From positions 759,131 through 823,130 of the forward strand of contig JAOSJT010000001.1 of the NCBI GenBank assembly GCA_027493955.1: a stretch of DNA of 64,000 nucleotides. Reading direction: 5' to 3'. The translations under genes and the position numbers were made by a program. Under the pieces are notes generated by a model. The model had not been told where the DNA came from, did not search any database, and was given only the letters and a program-made list of their open reading frames with translations. Of the stretch, positions 34,813-46,469 are shown in pieces. This DNA is from Bacteroidia bacterium (GTDB taxonomy: Bacteria > Bacteroidota > Ignavibacteria > SZUA-365). Each line of letters opens with the position of its first letter. Position 1 is the first letter of the stretch.

Positions 34813-35628
34813 ATGGCCGAGCCACAGCAAGCACCACGAGAAACATATCTGCAATTCACGATGATGCGCTTGCGCCGCTCGATGGAAGAGGTGTATCAGA
34901 TCACCATCTTCGGCCTCCGCTTTTTCAAGTATGTGTTCACACCGCCCTACGAATGGGCGCAGGTGCGCAAGCATCTCGACGACCTCGGGGCAAAATCCAT
35001 TCCGTTGCTCACCGTCGTGGGCCTCATCATGGGACTGATTCTCGCACTGCAGTCGCGTCCCACACTGGACCGCTTCGGGGCGGGGGCTTTTCTGCCGGCC
35101 ATGCTCGCCCTTACCATCGTCCGGGAGATGGGACCGGTGATCACGGCCCTTATCGTGGCAGGACGCGTCAGCTCCGGTATCGGCGCGGAAGTCGGTTCGA
35201 TGAAAGTCACGGAACAGATAGACGCGCTGGAAGTCAGCGCGGTGGATCCGTTCAACTACCTCGTGGTGACGCGTGTGCTGGCCTGCATCATCATGCTGCC
35301 GCTGCTGACGGCCTACGTGGACTTTCTCGCCATTTCGGGCGGGTATCTCGCGGAGTGGATCGCAAGCAATTCGAGTATGCAATTGTATTTCACCGAAGTC
35401 ATTCAATCCCTGAAATTCTACGATCTCCTGCCGGGGGTGGGCAAGACGCTGGCCTTCGGGTACATCATCGGCGTGATCGGGGCGTATCAGGGCTTCAATA
35501 CCAGCCGCGGCACCGAGGGAGTCGGGCGAGCCGCCACCTCCGCCGTGGTGCTCGCGTCACTGAACATCATCTTCCTTGATCTCGTCATTATTCAGCTCAC
35601 CTTCCTCTTTTTCGGCACCGGCACCTGA
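34813..35628 (+). CDS. mlaE: MlaE-type lipid ABC transporter permease
   Basis: A 271-residue permease of the MlaE/YrbE (DUF140) family with five or so membrane segments. LGAKSIPLLTVVGLIMGLIL and VREMGPVITALIVAGRVSS hold the conserved Glu-Met-Gly-Pro region, and GAEVGSMKVTEQIDALEVS is the hallmark cytoplasmic loop. With MlaF and MlaD it would move phospholipids between the inner and outer membranes to maintain outer-membrane asymmetry. The stop codon overlaps the mlaF start (TGATG). It is the first gene of mlaEFD, and the run continues into a sugar kinase. Confidence 0.9.
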   Translation: MAEPQQAPRETYLQFTMMRLRRSMEEVYQITIFGLRFFKYVFTPPYEWAQVRKHLDDLGAKSIPLLTVVGLIMGLILALQSRPTLDRFGAGAFLPAMLALTIVREMGPVITALIVAGRVSSGIGAEVGSMKVTEQIDALEVSAVDPFNYLVVTRVLACIIMLPLLTAYVDFLAISGGYLAEWIASNSSMQLYFTEVIQSLKFYDLLPGVGKTLAFGYIIGVIGAYQGFNTSRGTEGVGRAATSAVVLASLNIIFLDLVIIQLTFLFFGTGT

Positions 35629-36371
35629 TGACGCAGAACGGCATACTGATAGACGTACGCGACGTCTGGAAAAGTTTCGGCGACCTGGAGGTCCTGAAAG
35701 GTGTGTCCATGCAGGTGCACAAGGGATCCAGCGATGTCATTCTCGGACGCAGCGGCATCGGCAAGAGTGTACTGCTCAAGAGCATCGTGGGTCTCCTGAC
35801 GCCGGAGAGCGGCAGTATCGAGGTGATGGGGGAGAGAGTCATCGGCATGAAAACCACGGCGCTCAACCGCATCCGCCGGAATATCGGCTACGTGTTTCAA
35901 TATGCGGCCCTGTATGATTCGCTGACCGTGCGTGAAAATCTGGAGTTTCCGCTCCGAAAACATACAACGCTTGGCGAAGATGAGATTCAGCAGCGCGTAG
36001 TGGAACAGCTGGAACTGGTGGGACTCGAGCAGGCGATAGATAAAATGCCGTCCGAACTCAGCGGCGGTATGAAGAAACGTATCGGTCTCGCCCGCGCCAT
36101 CATCACCCGTCCCGATATTGTGCTCTACGACGAGCCCACCGCCGGTCTGGATCCCATCACCGCGCGCGAAATCAGCGAGCTGATCATCAGTCTGGAAGAG
36201 CAGTTCGGCATCACGTCCATCACCGTGACGCATGACCTGGAATGTGCACAGACCATCGCGAACCGGATCTATATACTCGACGACGGCGTCTTTCAGCGCA
36301 GCGGCAGCTTCGACGAGCTGAAGGCCTCCACCGATCCAATCACACGAGCATTCTTCAAGGTTGTTCTATGA
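35628..36371 (+). CDS. mlaF: MlaF-type lipid ABC transporter ATPase
   Basis: A 247-residue ABC ATPase. Walker A is GRSGIGKSVLL, the Q loop lies in VFQYAALYDSLTV, the signature is ELSGGMKKR, Walker B is IVLYDEPTAGLDP and the H-loop His is in TVTHDLECA. The SGGM variant of the signature is typical of MlaF. It pairs with MlaE directly upstream and overlaps mlaD by four bases, so the three are translated as a coupled set. Confidence 0.92.
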   Translation: MTQNGILIDVRDVWKSFGDLEVLKGVSMQVHKGSSDVILGRSGIGKSVLLKSIVGLLTPESGSIEVMGERVIGMKTTALNRIRRNIGYVFQYAALYDSLTVRENLEFPLRKHTTLGEDEIQQRVVEQLELVGLEQAIDKMPSELSGGMKKRIGLARAIITRPDIVLYDEPTAGLDPITAREISELIISLEEQFGITSITVTHDLECAQTIANRIYILDDGVFQRSGSFDELKASTDPITRAFFKVVL

Positions 36372-37432
36372 TGAAGCGAACACTGTCCCGGGCCCGCGTC
36401 GGCTTTCTGATTTTCGTCGGAGTGCTGACCTTTACGGTGGCGATTTTCTTCGTGGGCGAGAAGAGCCAGATCTTCAGCTCGGTGTTTTACGTGCAGGTGA
36501 ATTTTCCCAATGCCGAAGGCGTCAAACCCGGTGCCTATGTCGTGCTCAGCGGCTACAACGTAGGCACGGTTTCTACGCTCAAGCTCACCCCGGGAGCGGA
36601 TTCCGTCCGACTGATTCTGCGTATAGACAGCGACGTATGGAAATTCATCAAAAGTGATTCCAAAGCGGAGATCAAGCAGGAAGGGCTTGTCGGAAATAAA
36701 TTCATCAATATTGGCATCGGCAGCACGAACGCCGCACGGGTCGAGAATTACGGCTTTGTGCAGGGGGTGCCGCCCTTCGCGCTTGCCGGCCTCGCGGATA
36801 ATTTCACCGCGATGATGGACACCGCCAAACAGGTATCCGTGGAACTCAACACCCTTCTGGGCAATCTCAACCGCGGGAAGGGTACGGCTGGCCGGCTCCT
36901 GCACGACGACGCGCTGTACCTTGAACTCGTGGCCCTGACCGAAGAAACCAAGGAGGGAATCCGCAAAACCAACACGCAGTTGGATCAGCTCTCGAAGCTT
37001 CTCGCGAACTCCATGAAAGTCGTGGACCGCGTAGCCCTGAGCGCCGATACCGCCATGGCCAATACCAGCAAGCTGACCGCCGAAGCGGCCTCGCTCATGG
37101 AAGACATCAACGCGGGTAAAGGAACTATCGGCGCGCTGCTCAAGGACAGGGAACTCTATGATTCGCTTGTGACCCTGCTGAGCGCGCTGACCGACGTGAC
37201 CTACGATGCCGGCAACGCGGCGGATCAGACGGCGAAAGGCATTCGCGCCATGCGGGAGCATTGGCTGCTGGGCAGGGTGTTTGGCGGAGAGGATATGGAG
37301 AGCGAAGAACCGATGCAGTCCGCCTACGTGAAAAAAATGCGGGAACTGCAGACCCGTCTGCGCGAACTCGAGAAGCGCGAAGAGCGGCTCCGCGCGATAG
37401 AGACGGAAAAGGGACAGAAGTCGGGCCGATGA
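36368..37432 (+). CDS. mlaD: MlaD/MCE-domain lipid transport protein
   Basis: A 354-residue protein with one N-terminal membrane anchor (VGFLIFVGVLTFTVAIFFV) and one MCE domain at about residues 40-120 (FYVQVNFPNAEGVKPGAYV, LVGNKFINIGIG). The remaining 220 residues are helical, with two similar pieces, NLNRGKGTAGRLLHDDALY and DINAGKGTIGALLKDRELY, and a charged coiled tail. E. coli MlaD is only about 180 residues; the longer helical tail is usual in Bacteroidota-like versions. It overlaps the PfkB kinase gene by four bases. Confidence 0.88.
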   Translation: MMKRTLSRARVGFLIFVGVLTFTVAIFFVGEKSQIFSSVFYVQVNFPNAEGVKPGAYVVLSGYNVGTVSTLKLTPGADSVRLILRIDSDVWKFIKSDSKAEIKQEGLVGNKFINIGIGSTNAARVENYGFVQGVPPFALAGLADNFTAMMDTAKQVSVELNTLLGNLNRGKGTAGRLLHDDALYLELVALTEETKEGIRKTNTQLDQLSKLLANSMKVVDRVALSADTAMANTSKLTAEAASLMEDINAGKGTIGALLKDRELYDSLVTLLSALTDVTYDAGNAADQTAKGIRAMREHWLLGRVFGGEDMESEEPMQSAYVKKMRELQTRLRELEKREERLRAIETEKGQKSGR

Positions 37433-38334
37433 ACATCGTCATTCTCGGGCATCTGGTCCTGGATGAGATCCACACCTTCGATGGCGGCATTATCGAAAGC
37501 GCGGGGGGCATCACCTTTCCGCTGTCGGCTTTCGCCGCGGCGTCCGCACCGGAGGATGTGCTGCTTCCCGTGTTTCCGTACGGGAGCGATGCCGGCGACG
37601 TGCTGCGCGGACTCTTGCGCGACTTCCCGAATATAGACGCTTCGCATTGCACCGCTGTCGCGGAAGCAAATACGCGGGTGCGCTTGTTCCACGATGCCCA
37701 CGCCGGCTACAACACGCAGCTCGTTTCCAGTCTCGGCTCCATCTCGCGCGACAGTCTCCAACGCGTGCTCCCGCAGGCACAGCTCGTGTATCTCAACATG
37801 ATGACGGGACAGGACATACTCCCATCGGAGGCGGCGCTTCTCCGTGATCCGGGCCGTCTCGTGTATCTGGATTTGCACATGATCGCCTACCGCGTTCGTC
37901 CGGATGGTCATCGCGAACCCGCCGCGCCGTCCGATTGGGCGCAGTGGGCACGCGCAACGGATGTGCTGCAGTGCAACGAGCGGGAATTCGCGGCCTTCCT
38001 CCCGGATGACGCAGACGACGCATCGCGTGTGCGCCGACTCTTCGATGCCGCCGATCTCCGCTGTGTCGTGATTACACGGGGCGAAAAGGGTGCGGACATT
38101 TTTCTCCCCTCCGGAGAGCGCGCGCATGTACCCGCGGAGCCGGTCACGCGTCTTGTGGACACCACCGGATGCGGCGATACTTTCGGCAGCGTGTTCGCAT
38201 TGGGCCTGGCCCGGAACGAAAACGTCGAGCTTGCCGCCCGCCGGGCGGCACGGGCCGCGTCCTTCGTGGCCTCGGTACCGGGGTCGCACGGTATCGGCGG
38301 ATTACGTGCGGTACTTGCGGAGGCGCTACCATGA
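37429..38334 (+). CDS. PfkB-family carbohydrate kinase
   Basis: A 301-residue ribokinase-fold kinase. ILGHLVLDEIHTFDG opens the domain, and VDTTGCGDTFGSVFALGLA is the C-terminal PfkB signature with the catalytic Asp; Cys replaces the usual Ala in G-A-G-D. The substrate (sugar, nucleoside or other) is unknown. The start at 37429 is set by the ATGA overlap with mlaD, and the end overlaps the RfbD-like gene by four bases. Its coupling to lipid-transport genes is unusual and may only reflect read-through. Confidence 0.8.
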   Translation: MNIVILGHLVLDEIHTFDGGIIESAGGITFPLSAFAAASAPEDVLLPVFPYGSDAGDVLRGLLRDFPNIDASHCTAVAEANTRVRLFHDAHAGYNTQLVSSLGSISRDSLQRVLPQAQLVYLNMMTGQDILPSEAALLRDPGRLVYLDLHMIAYRVRPDGHREPAAPSDWAQWARATDVLQCNEREFAAFLPDDADDASRVRRLFDAADLRCVVITRGEKGADIFLPSGERAHVPAEPVTRLVDTTGCGDTFGSVFALGLARNENVELAARRAARAASFVASVPGSHGIGGLRAVLAEALP

Positions 38335-39272
38335 AAGTGCTTATCACTGGTGCGCACGGCTTGCTCGGGCAGAAGCTGGCGCTCGTACTTGGGGCGGAAA
38401 CGCGCTGGGAACTGCTGCTGACGGATCTTGCGCCCCGCACGTTTTTCATCAACGAGCGCTTCGACTATCAGCAGCTCGACATCACCATCCGCACAGATGT
38501 GAAAAGTCTCATCGCCGCCTACAAGCCTGACGTGATCATCAATACCGCGGCCATGACCGATGTGGACGGTTGCGAGACGGACAAAGTCGCGGCATGGAGT
38601 CTCAACACGGACGCATTGAAGCACCTCATCATCGGTGCCCGGCGCATCGAGGGCTGCCGTATCGTTCAGCTCTCCACCGATTACGTGTTCGATGGCCGCA
38701 GCGGCCCCTACGACGAGCAGTCGCGTCCCGCACCCCTGAGCTATTACGGCAAATCCAAGCTTGCCGCGGAAAACGCGCTGCGCAGCAGCGGGGTGGATGG
38801 ACTCATCGTCCGTACGCAGGTGCTGTACGGCACCGGATATGAGGTCAGGAAAAATTTCGTCTCCTGGGTGTTGTCCCAGTTGGAAAAAAACACTCCGTTC
38901 AAGGTCGTGGACGATCAGACAGGCAATCCAACGCTTGCGGACGACCTGGCCTGGGGCATTCTCAAGCTGATCGAGCGCGGTTGCAGCGGCGTGTATCATG
39001 TGAGTGGCCCGGAGGCCATAACCCGTTTTTCATTTGCCCGAAAAATTGCCGACATTTTCGGGTTCCAACCGGGACTCATCACCCGGACCACCTCGGCGGA
39101 AATCGGCCAGGCCGCAAACCGTCCCATGGACAGCACCTTCATCACGCTGAAATTCGAAGCTGCCACCGGCACACGACTCGGCGATACCGCGCAGGGCCTC
39201 GAGCGCCTGCGCTATCAGATCAGGGATGGAGCGGAGCACACCGGTCTGTTATCCGATCCGCGATTCAAATAA
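38331..39272 (+). CDS. RfbD-like dTDP-4-dehydrorhamnose reductase family protein
   Basis: A 313-residue SDR of the RmlD/RfbD type. VLITGAHGLLGQKLALVLG is the cofactor loop, DVIINTAAMTDVDGCE is the family-typical segment, QLSTDYVFDGRSGPYDE holds the Ser-Thr-Asp-Tyr-Val-Phe-Asp motif and SYYGKSKLAAE the Tyr/Lys pair. The reductase makes dTDP-L-rhamnose in bacteria that have rmlABC, but those genes are absent here, so another nucleotide sugar or a MAT2B-like role is possible. GCGGAGG precedes the ATG inside the kinase gene. serS follows after 23 bp. Confidence 0.8.
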   Translation: MKVLITGAHGLLGQKLALVLGAETRWELLLTDLAPRTFFINERFDYQQLDITIRTDVKSLIAAYKPDVIINTAAMTDVDGCETDKVAAWSLNTDALKHLIIGARRIEGCRIVQLSTDYVFDGRSGPYDEQSRPAPLSYYGKSKLAAENALRSSGVDGLIVRTQVLYGTGYEVRKNFVSWVLSQLEKNTPFKVVDDQTGNPTLADDLAWGILKLIERGCSGVYHVSGPEAITRFSFARKIADIFGFQPGLITRTTSAEIGQAANRPMDSTFITLKFEAATGTRLGDTAQGLERLRYQIRDGAEHTGLLSDPRFK

Positions 39273-39295
39273 TTTTCACTCATCGACAATGCTCT

Positions 39296-41447
<2,152 letters not shown>

Positions 41448-41451
<4 letters not shown>

Positions 41452-43195
41452 AAGCGCTCTGGCGACTCATGCCGTATTTCCGCAAGTATCAGTCCACCAT
41501 GCTGTGGGGCATTTTTCACATTTTCATCAGCACCGTGTTCGCGGTCGTGGCGCCGGTGTTGATACGGAAGGCCATTGACGGTGTGCAAAGCAATCTGAGC
41601 ACCACCGCGCTCATCGAATACGCGGCGCTCATCGTGCTCGTCTCCATCATCAGCGGCGTTTTCTCTACCTCACGCGGCAGACCATCATCGTCGTCTCGCG
41701 ACACATCGAGTACGATCTGCGCAATGATTTTCTCGCGCATCTGCAGAAACTGTCGCTGAACTATTTCAGCACCACGACCACGGGCGACATCATGGCCTAT
41801 GCCACCAACGACATTTCCGCGGTGCGCATGTTCGTGGGCCCGGCGGTGATGTACACGGCGAACACAGTCTTCAGTTTCATCATCATCGTGGGTGTGATGC
41901 TCGCCATCCATCCGTTGCTCACCCTGTACGCGCTGCTGCCTCTGCCGTTGCTCTCGTGGGCGGTGAATCGTCTCGGCAATCTCATTCACAAACGCTACGA
42001 GGAAATTCAGCAGCATTATGGTGTGCTCACGAGCAGGGCAAACGAGAATATTTCCGGCATTCGCGTCGTCAAGGCGTATTTACGCGAGCAGTATGAGATC
42101 GGTGTGTTCCGCCGTCTGAGCGAAGAGTACCGCGACAGGAATATGCGCATGGTGCGCATACAGTCGCTGTTCATGCCCATGCTGGGTTTGCTCGTGGGGG
42201 TGTCGGTCATTCTCATCATCTGGCTCGGGGGACGCGCCGTCATAGCGCAGGAGATGACGCTGGGCGCGCTGATGCAGTTCATCATTTATCTCGGCATGCT
42301 CATCTGGCCCATGGCGGCCATCGGGTGGGTGGTGAATCTGGTGCAGCGCGCCTCCGCCTCGATGAAGCGCCTCGATCAGGTGCTGCTGCGCGAGCCGGAT
42401 ATCGCGGACGGTCCCGAAACCGACCACGCAATAGCGCGGTTGCACGGGAATATCCGTTTCGAACATGTCAGCTTCCGCTATGGCGAAAACCTTCCGGAGG
42501 TTCTGCGCAACATCGATCTCGAACTCAAAGCGGGAGAAACGCTCGGCATCATCGGTATGACCGGTTCAGGCAAAAGCTCGCTGGTGCAGCTTATCCCGCG
42601 GCTGTTCGACGTCTCGACAGGTACCGTTTTCATTGACGGGCATGATGTGCGACGTATCCCGTTGGAGGTGCTGCGGCGTCACATTTCCTTTGTCACGCAG
42701 GAAACCTTCCTCTTCTCGGATACCCTGCGCAACAACATCGGCTACGGTGTGGACGGCGCGGACGAAGCCGACGTACTCGAAGCCGCGTCGCTGGCGCAAT
42801 TGGATAAGGATGTCCGGGATTTTCCCAAAGGGTACGAAACAATGCTCGGTGAACGCGGCATCACCTTGTCCGGTGGCCAGAAGCAGCGGGTGAGTCTCGC
42901 GCGCGCGTTGCTGCGCAATCCCACCATACTGATTCTCGACGACGCGCTCTCGGCGGTGGACACGCATACGGAAGAAGACATTCTCCGTCGCCTGCGCACG
43001 GTACTCGCCGGACGTACGAGCATACTCATCAGTCATCGCATATCCACCGTGCAGTTGGCGGACCGCATCATCGTGCTTCGCGATGGTGAAATTACGGAGG
43101 AGGGGACGCATGAACAGCTCGTCGCGCTCGAAGGTCTGTACGCCGATCTGTATCAGAAGCAGCTTCTCGCGGCCGAACTGGAGGAAATGGAATGA
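41448..43195 (+). pseudogene. ABC exporter (permease-ATPase fusion) with one apparent frameshift
   Basis: A type I ABC half-transporter of about 580 residues. The first 70 codons (MKALWRLMPYFRKYQSTML ... SIISGVF) are in one frame. At about 41660, in GCGTTTTCTC, the frame is lost and the protein continues one base out as LYLTRQTIIVVSRHIEYDL and then the rest of the six-helix domain and ATPase. The ATPase has GMTGSGKSSLV (Walker A), LSGGQKQRVSLARALL (signature) and ILDDALSAVDTHTEE (Walker B). A missing T in the T run would restore the gene. It probably exports a lipid or drug. It overlaps its neighbours on both sides by four bases. Confidence 0.85.
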
Positions 43196-44196
43196 GCGAT
43201 CCCGCCTTGCCCATGACGGATACCGCCGGCATGCTCGCTGTACTGCGCGGTGAGGGACCGGTCATCATCACGACGCACACAACGCCGGATGCCGATGCGC
43301 TCGGGAGTCAGCTCGGACTGTTGCGCTTCCTGCGCGCGCAAGGCCGTGAGGTCCGCGCCATCAATGCCGACGCCGTACCCGAAGCCCTGCGCTTTCTCGA
43401 CGGTGGCAATGATCTGGAGCGATGGGACGCCGCAGTGCACGAACACGTCGTCCTCGATGCAGCGCTGATCGTCTGCGTGGATCTCAACGAGCGCGGACGT
43501 TGCGGGGCGCTCGCTTCCGCACTGGAGCGGAGCGGGGCCACGATTGCCGTCATTGATCATCACCTCGATCCTAAACCCTTCGCGCATCACTATCTCAGCG
43601 TCATCGAAGCCTCGTCCACAGCGGAAATCGTGCTCGATCTCATCACCGCTGCCGGCATGCCGCTGGATTTCGCACTCGCGCAGCCGCTGTACGCGGGGAT
43701 AGTGACGGACACGGGATCGTTCCGATTCGAGCGCACCACCCCCGCGCTGCATCGCAAAGCCGCCCTGCTGCTCGAGGCGGGTGTCGATCCGCAGGACACG
43801 CACCGGCGCATCTACGATGACTATCCCGTGGGACGCACGATGCTGCTCGGACGCGTTCTGGCGGATATGCGCCAGGTGTGCGACGGGCGTGTAACGATTC
43901 TTCGAGTTACCCGACAGATGTTCGAGGATACCGGCACGTCACTCGAGGATGTGGAGAACATCGTCAATTACGGACTGGGGATACGTGGCGTGGAGGCCAC
44001 CGCCTTGCTGACGGAAGTGGAAGACACTGTGAAAATCAGCTTCCGTTCACGCGGCGCCATAGCGGTCAACACCATCGCGCAGCAGTTCAACGGGGGAGGG
44101 CATCGTCTCGCCGCGGGCGGCCGTGTGTATGGTCAGCCCCTCGAAAGCGTCACACAGCGCGTGGTCAAGGCCCTGTGCAAGGCTGTGGGAGCGTAG
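43192..44196 (+). CDS. nrnA: DHH-family nanoRNase/pAp phosphatase
   Basis: A 334-residue DHH/DHHA1 phosphoesterase. Motif I is HTTPDADALGSQLGL, motif II CVDLNERGR, motif III the namesake IDHHLDP and motif IV IVTDTGSFRF. The DHHA1 domain ends with FNGGGHRLAAGG, the substrate-binding motif. NrnA-type enzymes degrade short oligoribonucleotides and remove the 3' phosphate from pAp. The first motif has Ala where Gly is common (PDGDALGS), which should be tolerated. It overlaps the ABC exporter stop by four bases and ends the HAD-ABC-nrnA run. Confidence 0.88.
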   Translation: MSDPALPMTDTAGMLAVLRGEGPVIITTHTTPDADALGSQLGLLRFLRAQGREVRAINADAVPEALRFLDGGNDLERWDAAVHEHVVLDAALIVCVDLNERGRCGALASALERSGATIAVIDHHLDPKPFAHHYLSVIEASSTAEIVLDLITAAGMPLDFALAQPLYAGIVTDTGSFRFERTTPALHRKAALLLEAGVDPQDTHRRIYDDYPVGRTMLLGRVLADMRQVCDGRVTILRVTRQMFEDTGTSLEDVENIVNYGLGIRGVEATALLTEVEDTVKISFRSRGAIAVNTIAQQFNGGGHRLAAGGRVYGQPLESVTQRVVKALCKAVGA

Positions 44197-44259
44197 GGTA
44201 CCCATCCTGGACATGCCTTGACCGTTGAGTGCTGAGCATCTTCGCGACAGTGTCGCCAG

Positions 44260-44296
44260 AAAAAAAAACGAGCAGCGACTATTCTTCGCTGCTCGT
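44260..44296 (-). terminator. Terminator of the Spy-like gene
   Basis: On the minus strand an 11-bp perfect stem, ACGAGCAGCGA with TCGCTGCTCGT (44268-44278 and 44286-44296), is followed by eight or nine T residues. It lies 50 bp after the minus-strand stop codon and may also end nrnA transcription. Confidence 0.9.
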
Positions 44297-44346
44297 CCGC
44301 GCGGGTAGCAAGCCCTACTTTCCGCTATCCGCTCATCGTTTTCCTC

Positions 44347-44817
44347 TTAGTCGTCGTCCTCGTCGTCGTCTCTGTCGCCGTGGCGGCCGGGGCGATGGCC
44401 GTCGCGACCCCGCATGCCGCGCATGCCCTCGTCGCGCGATTCGAGCCAGGTCTTCCGCTGCTCGGGTGTGAGGATGTTCATCAGACTCTGACGCATGTCG
44501 AAGAGCAGCATTTTCTGCTGAAGCTGTACGTCGGCGATTTCCTTGTTCAGTGCTTCGTAGCGCTTGCGGTCGGGCTGTTCGGCGTCCATGAGTTCCTTGA
44601 GGTCGAGACGTTTCTTCTGCACAGCCGCTCGCAGATCAATGCCTTTTTTCCGGTGCTCGCGCATGGCGTCTTTCAGCGCGCTTTTCTGCTCGGCGCTCAG
44701 ATCAAGCTTCTCGAGACGGCGAAGTCCTTCCTCCCTGAAACCGCGGCCGGGCTGCGCTGAGGCGCCGAAACTCAGGAGCAGCATCATTGCGATAAGGGGA
44801 AAAATTTGTCGGGTCAT
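44347..44817 (-). CDS. Spy/CpxP-like periplasmic protein
   Basis: A 156-residue exported protein with a signal peptide (MTRQIFPLIAMMLLLSFGAS, cleavage before QPG). The mature part is helical and charged: LEKLDLSAEQKSALKDAM near the N-terminus and MNILTPEQRKTWLESRDE near residue 120 are two LTxxQ-type motifs of the Spy/CpxP/heavy-metal sensor family. The tail is a run of Arg/Gly/His/Asp ending DDDEDDD, which may bind metal ions. The role is probably envelope stress chaperoning. It is transcribed away from the gene at 44865. Confidence 0.82.
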   Translation of the reverse strand: MTRQIFPLIAMMLLLSFGASAQPGRGFREEGLRRLEKLDLSAEQKSALKDAMREHRKKGIDLRAAVQKKRLDLKELMDAEQPDRKRYEALNKEIADVQLQQKMLLFDMRQSLMNILTPEQRKTWLESRDEGMRGMRGRDGHRPGRHGDRDDDEDDD

Positions 44818-44864
44818 TGCGGTATTCCTTGTTTGATGAAGGTTTCCATGCTAGTTTCGGGGGT

Positions 44865-45407
44865 ATGACACGTCTGCAGAATTGCGGGTTTAACCCGCGA
44901 GGCAGAAAGGGAATCCATCGAATCACAAGGCTACCGGTGCGGAACGCGGACACGACGGAGCAATCCGACAACTCATCATCACGCAGCTCACTGCGCTCCA
45001 TTCTTTTGCTCGGCGCGGCGCTGCTGTGCCTCGCGGCGGGGCTTTGGTCCTACGTGTATCTGCTCACACCAGTCCGCTATGAATTGTCCCTGCAACCGGA
45101 ATCATTACCGGCCATCCCCGGTGCGTCCGTGGAACTTCGCGCGGAAGGAATAAACCGCATCGGCTCCGCCGTCCCCTGGTCGGCGCAACCGCTGCGCTGC
45201 TCCCTCCTCGAAGGCGAAGGGCTCGTGGAACTCCTCTACAACGCTGACAGCAGCATGGTGACGGTCACCTCCCTCGGACACGAGGGTCTGGTGCAACTGC
45301 GCATCACTGTTGCGAATTGGCCGTTTCCGCTGCTCGCGAGTTTGCGCATCCTGGCTCCGCTGGCCCTCTTCCACTTTCCATCACATCATCCCGTACACAC
45401 AGCATGA
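44865..45407 (+). CDS. Membrane-anchored hypothetical protein
   Basis: About 180 residues from ATG 44865 (a longer frame starts at 44817). A single hydrophobic segment (SILLLGAALLCLAAGLWSYVYL) anchors a C-terminal beta-rich domain (LPAIPGASVELRAEGINRIG ... VTVTSLGHEGLVQLRITVA) that looks Ig-like. No family is recognised. Its stop overlaps the asparaginase start by four bases (ATGA), supporting it as a real gene and co-translated with ansA. The start is uncertain; GGGGGT precedes the chosen ATG. Confidence 0.6.
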   Translation: MTRLQNCGFNPRGRKGIHRITRLPVRNADTTEQSDNSSSRSSLRSILLLGAALLCLAAGLWSYVYLLTPVRYELSLQPESLPAIPGASVELRAEGINRIGSAVPWSAQPLRCSLLEGEGLVELLYNADSSMVTVTSLGHEGLVQLRITVANWPFPLLASLRILAPLALFHFPSHHPVHTA

Positions 45408-46381
45408 GCACCATTTCCATTATCTTCACCGGCGGCACCATTTCCATGACCATAGACCCCGCGAGCGGGGGAGCGGTGCCGTCGCTGAGCGGCGAGCAGA
45501 TTCTCGGAAAAATGGCGGATGTCCGCGCCCTCGCCGACATGCGCTGCATCGAGTATGGCAAATATCCCGGACCGCATGTGACACCTTCCATGATGCTCGA
45601 TATCGCCCGCATCGCGCAGGCTGAAGCGGATCGCGACGATGTCGCCGGCGTGATCATTACCCACGGCACGGATACGCTTGAGGAAACCGCCTATCTGCTG
45701 GATCTCGTGCTCGACACCGCCAAGCCCGTCATACTCGTGGGCTCGATGAACCATTCCGAAGATCCGGATTGGGACGGTCCCGTTAACGTGCGCGACGCCG
45801 TGCTCACCATCGTCTCCGGACAGTTCAAGGGCCTCGGCGTCATGACTTGCCTGAGCGGCGACATCAACGCGGCCAGCGAGGTGACGAAAACCCATACGCT
45901 GCAGCGCGATACCTTCATGAGCTTCGATTTCGGACCTCTCGGGAGAATATTCGAAGGCAAGGCGGTGTTCCTCCGCAAGCCCTTCATTCATGATCATATC
46001 GGCACGGACGCCGTTGTGGAGCCGGTGCATATTCTGAAATGCTACGCGGGAATGGACATCACGCCGTTCCGCACGGTGATACAGCATCAAGTGCGGGGAC
46101 TGGTTGTGGAGGCCATGGGCACCGGCAACGTGCCGCCCAAAGCCTATGACGGGATACTGGAAGTCCTGGATGCAGACATTCCCGTGGTGCTGGTATCGCG
46201 CTGTCCGCGGGGCAACACCGACGATGTGTACGGATACTACGGCGCGGGACGCAATCTGCACGCGGCTGGCGTGATTTTCGCCCGCTATCTCAACGGACAA
46301 AAAGCGCGCATCAAACTCATGCTCTCACTTTCAATGACGCGTGACAGAAAGCGATTGGCGGGGATGTTCGAGGGATCATAA
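45404..46381 (+). CDS. ansA: L-asparaginase
   Basis: A 325-residue enzyme of the bacterial type I/II asparaginase family. The first catalytic Thr is in IIFTGGTISM and the second in THGTDTLEETAYLLD, and EAMGTGNVPPKAYDG is also conserved. It hydrolyses asparagine to aspartate and ammonia. There is no signal peptide, so it is probably cytoplasmic. The start is fixed by the ATGA overlap with the preceding membrane protein gene. It faces the DUF4835 gene. Confidence 0.88.
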   Translation: MSTISIIFTGGTISMTIDPASGGAVPSLSGEQILGKMADVRALADMRCIEYGKYPGPHVTPSMMLDIARIAQAEADRDDVAGVIITHGTDTLEETAYLLDLVLDTAKPVILVGSMNHSEDPDWDGPVNVRDAVLTIVSGQFKGLGVMTCLSGDINAASEVTKTHTLQRDTFMSFDFGPLGRIFEGKAVFLRKPFIHDHIGTDAVVEPVHILKCYAGMDITPFRTVIQHQVRGLVVEAMGTGNVPPKAYDGILEVLDADIPVVLVSRCPRGNTDDVYGYYGAGRNLHAAGVIFARYLNGQKARIKLMLSLSMTRDRKRLAGMFEGS

Positions 46382-46410
46382 AAAAATCGCCGCTTCTTTG
46401 CGAAGCGGCG
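46381..46410 (-). terminator. Terminator of the PorD-like gene
   Basis: On the minus strand CGCCGCTTC (46388-46396 on plus) and GAAGCGGCG (46102-type partner at 46402-46410) form a nine-base-pair stem with a five-base loop, followed by T residues (the A run after 46380). It lies 60 bp beyond the minus-strand stop codon. Confidence 0.85.
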
Positions 46411-46469
46411 TGCGGGCCGGAGGGGCCGGCACCGCGAATGGGGAAGTCCAAACTCAGGGAGCCATCATG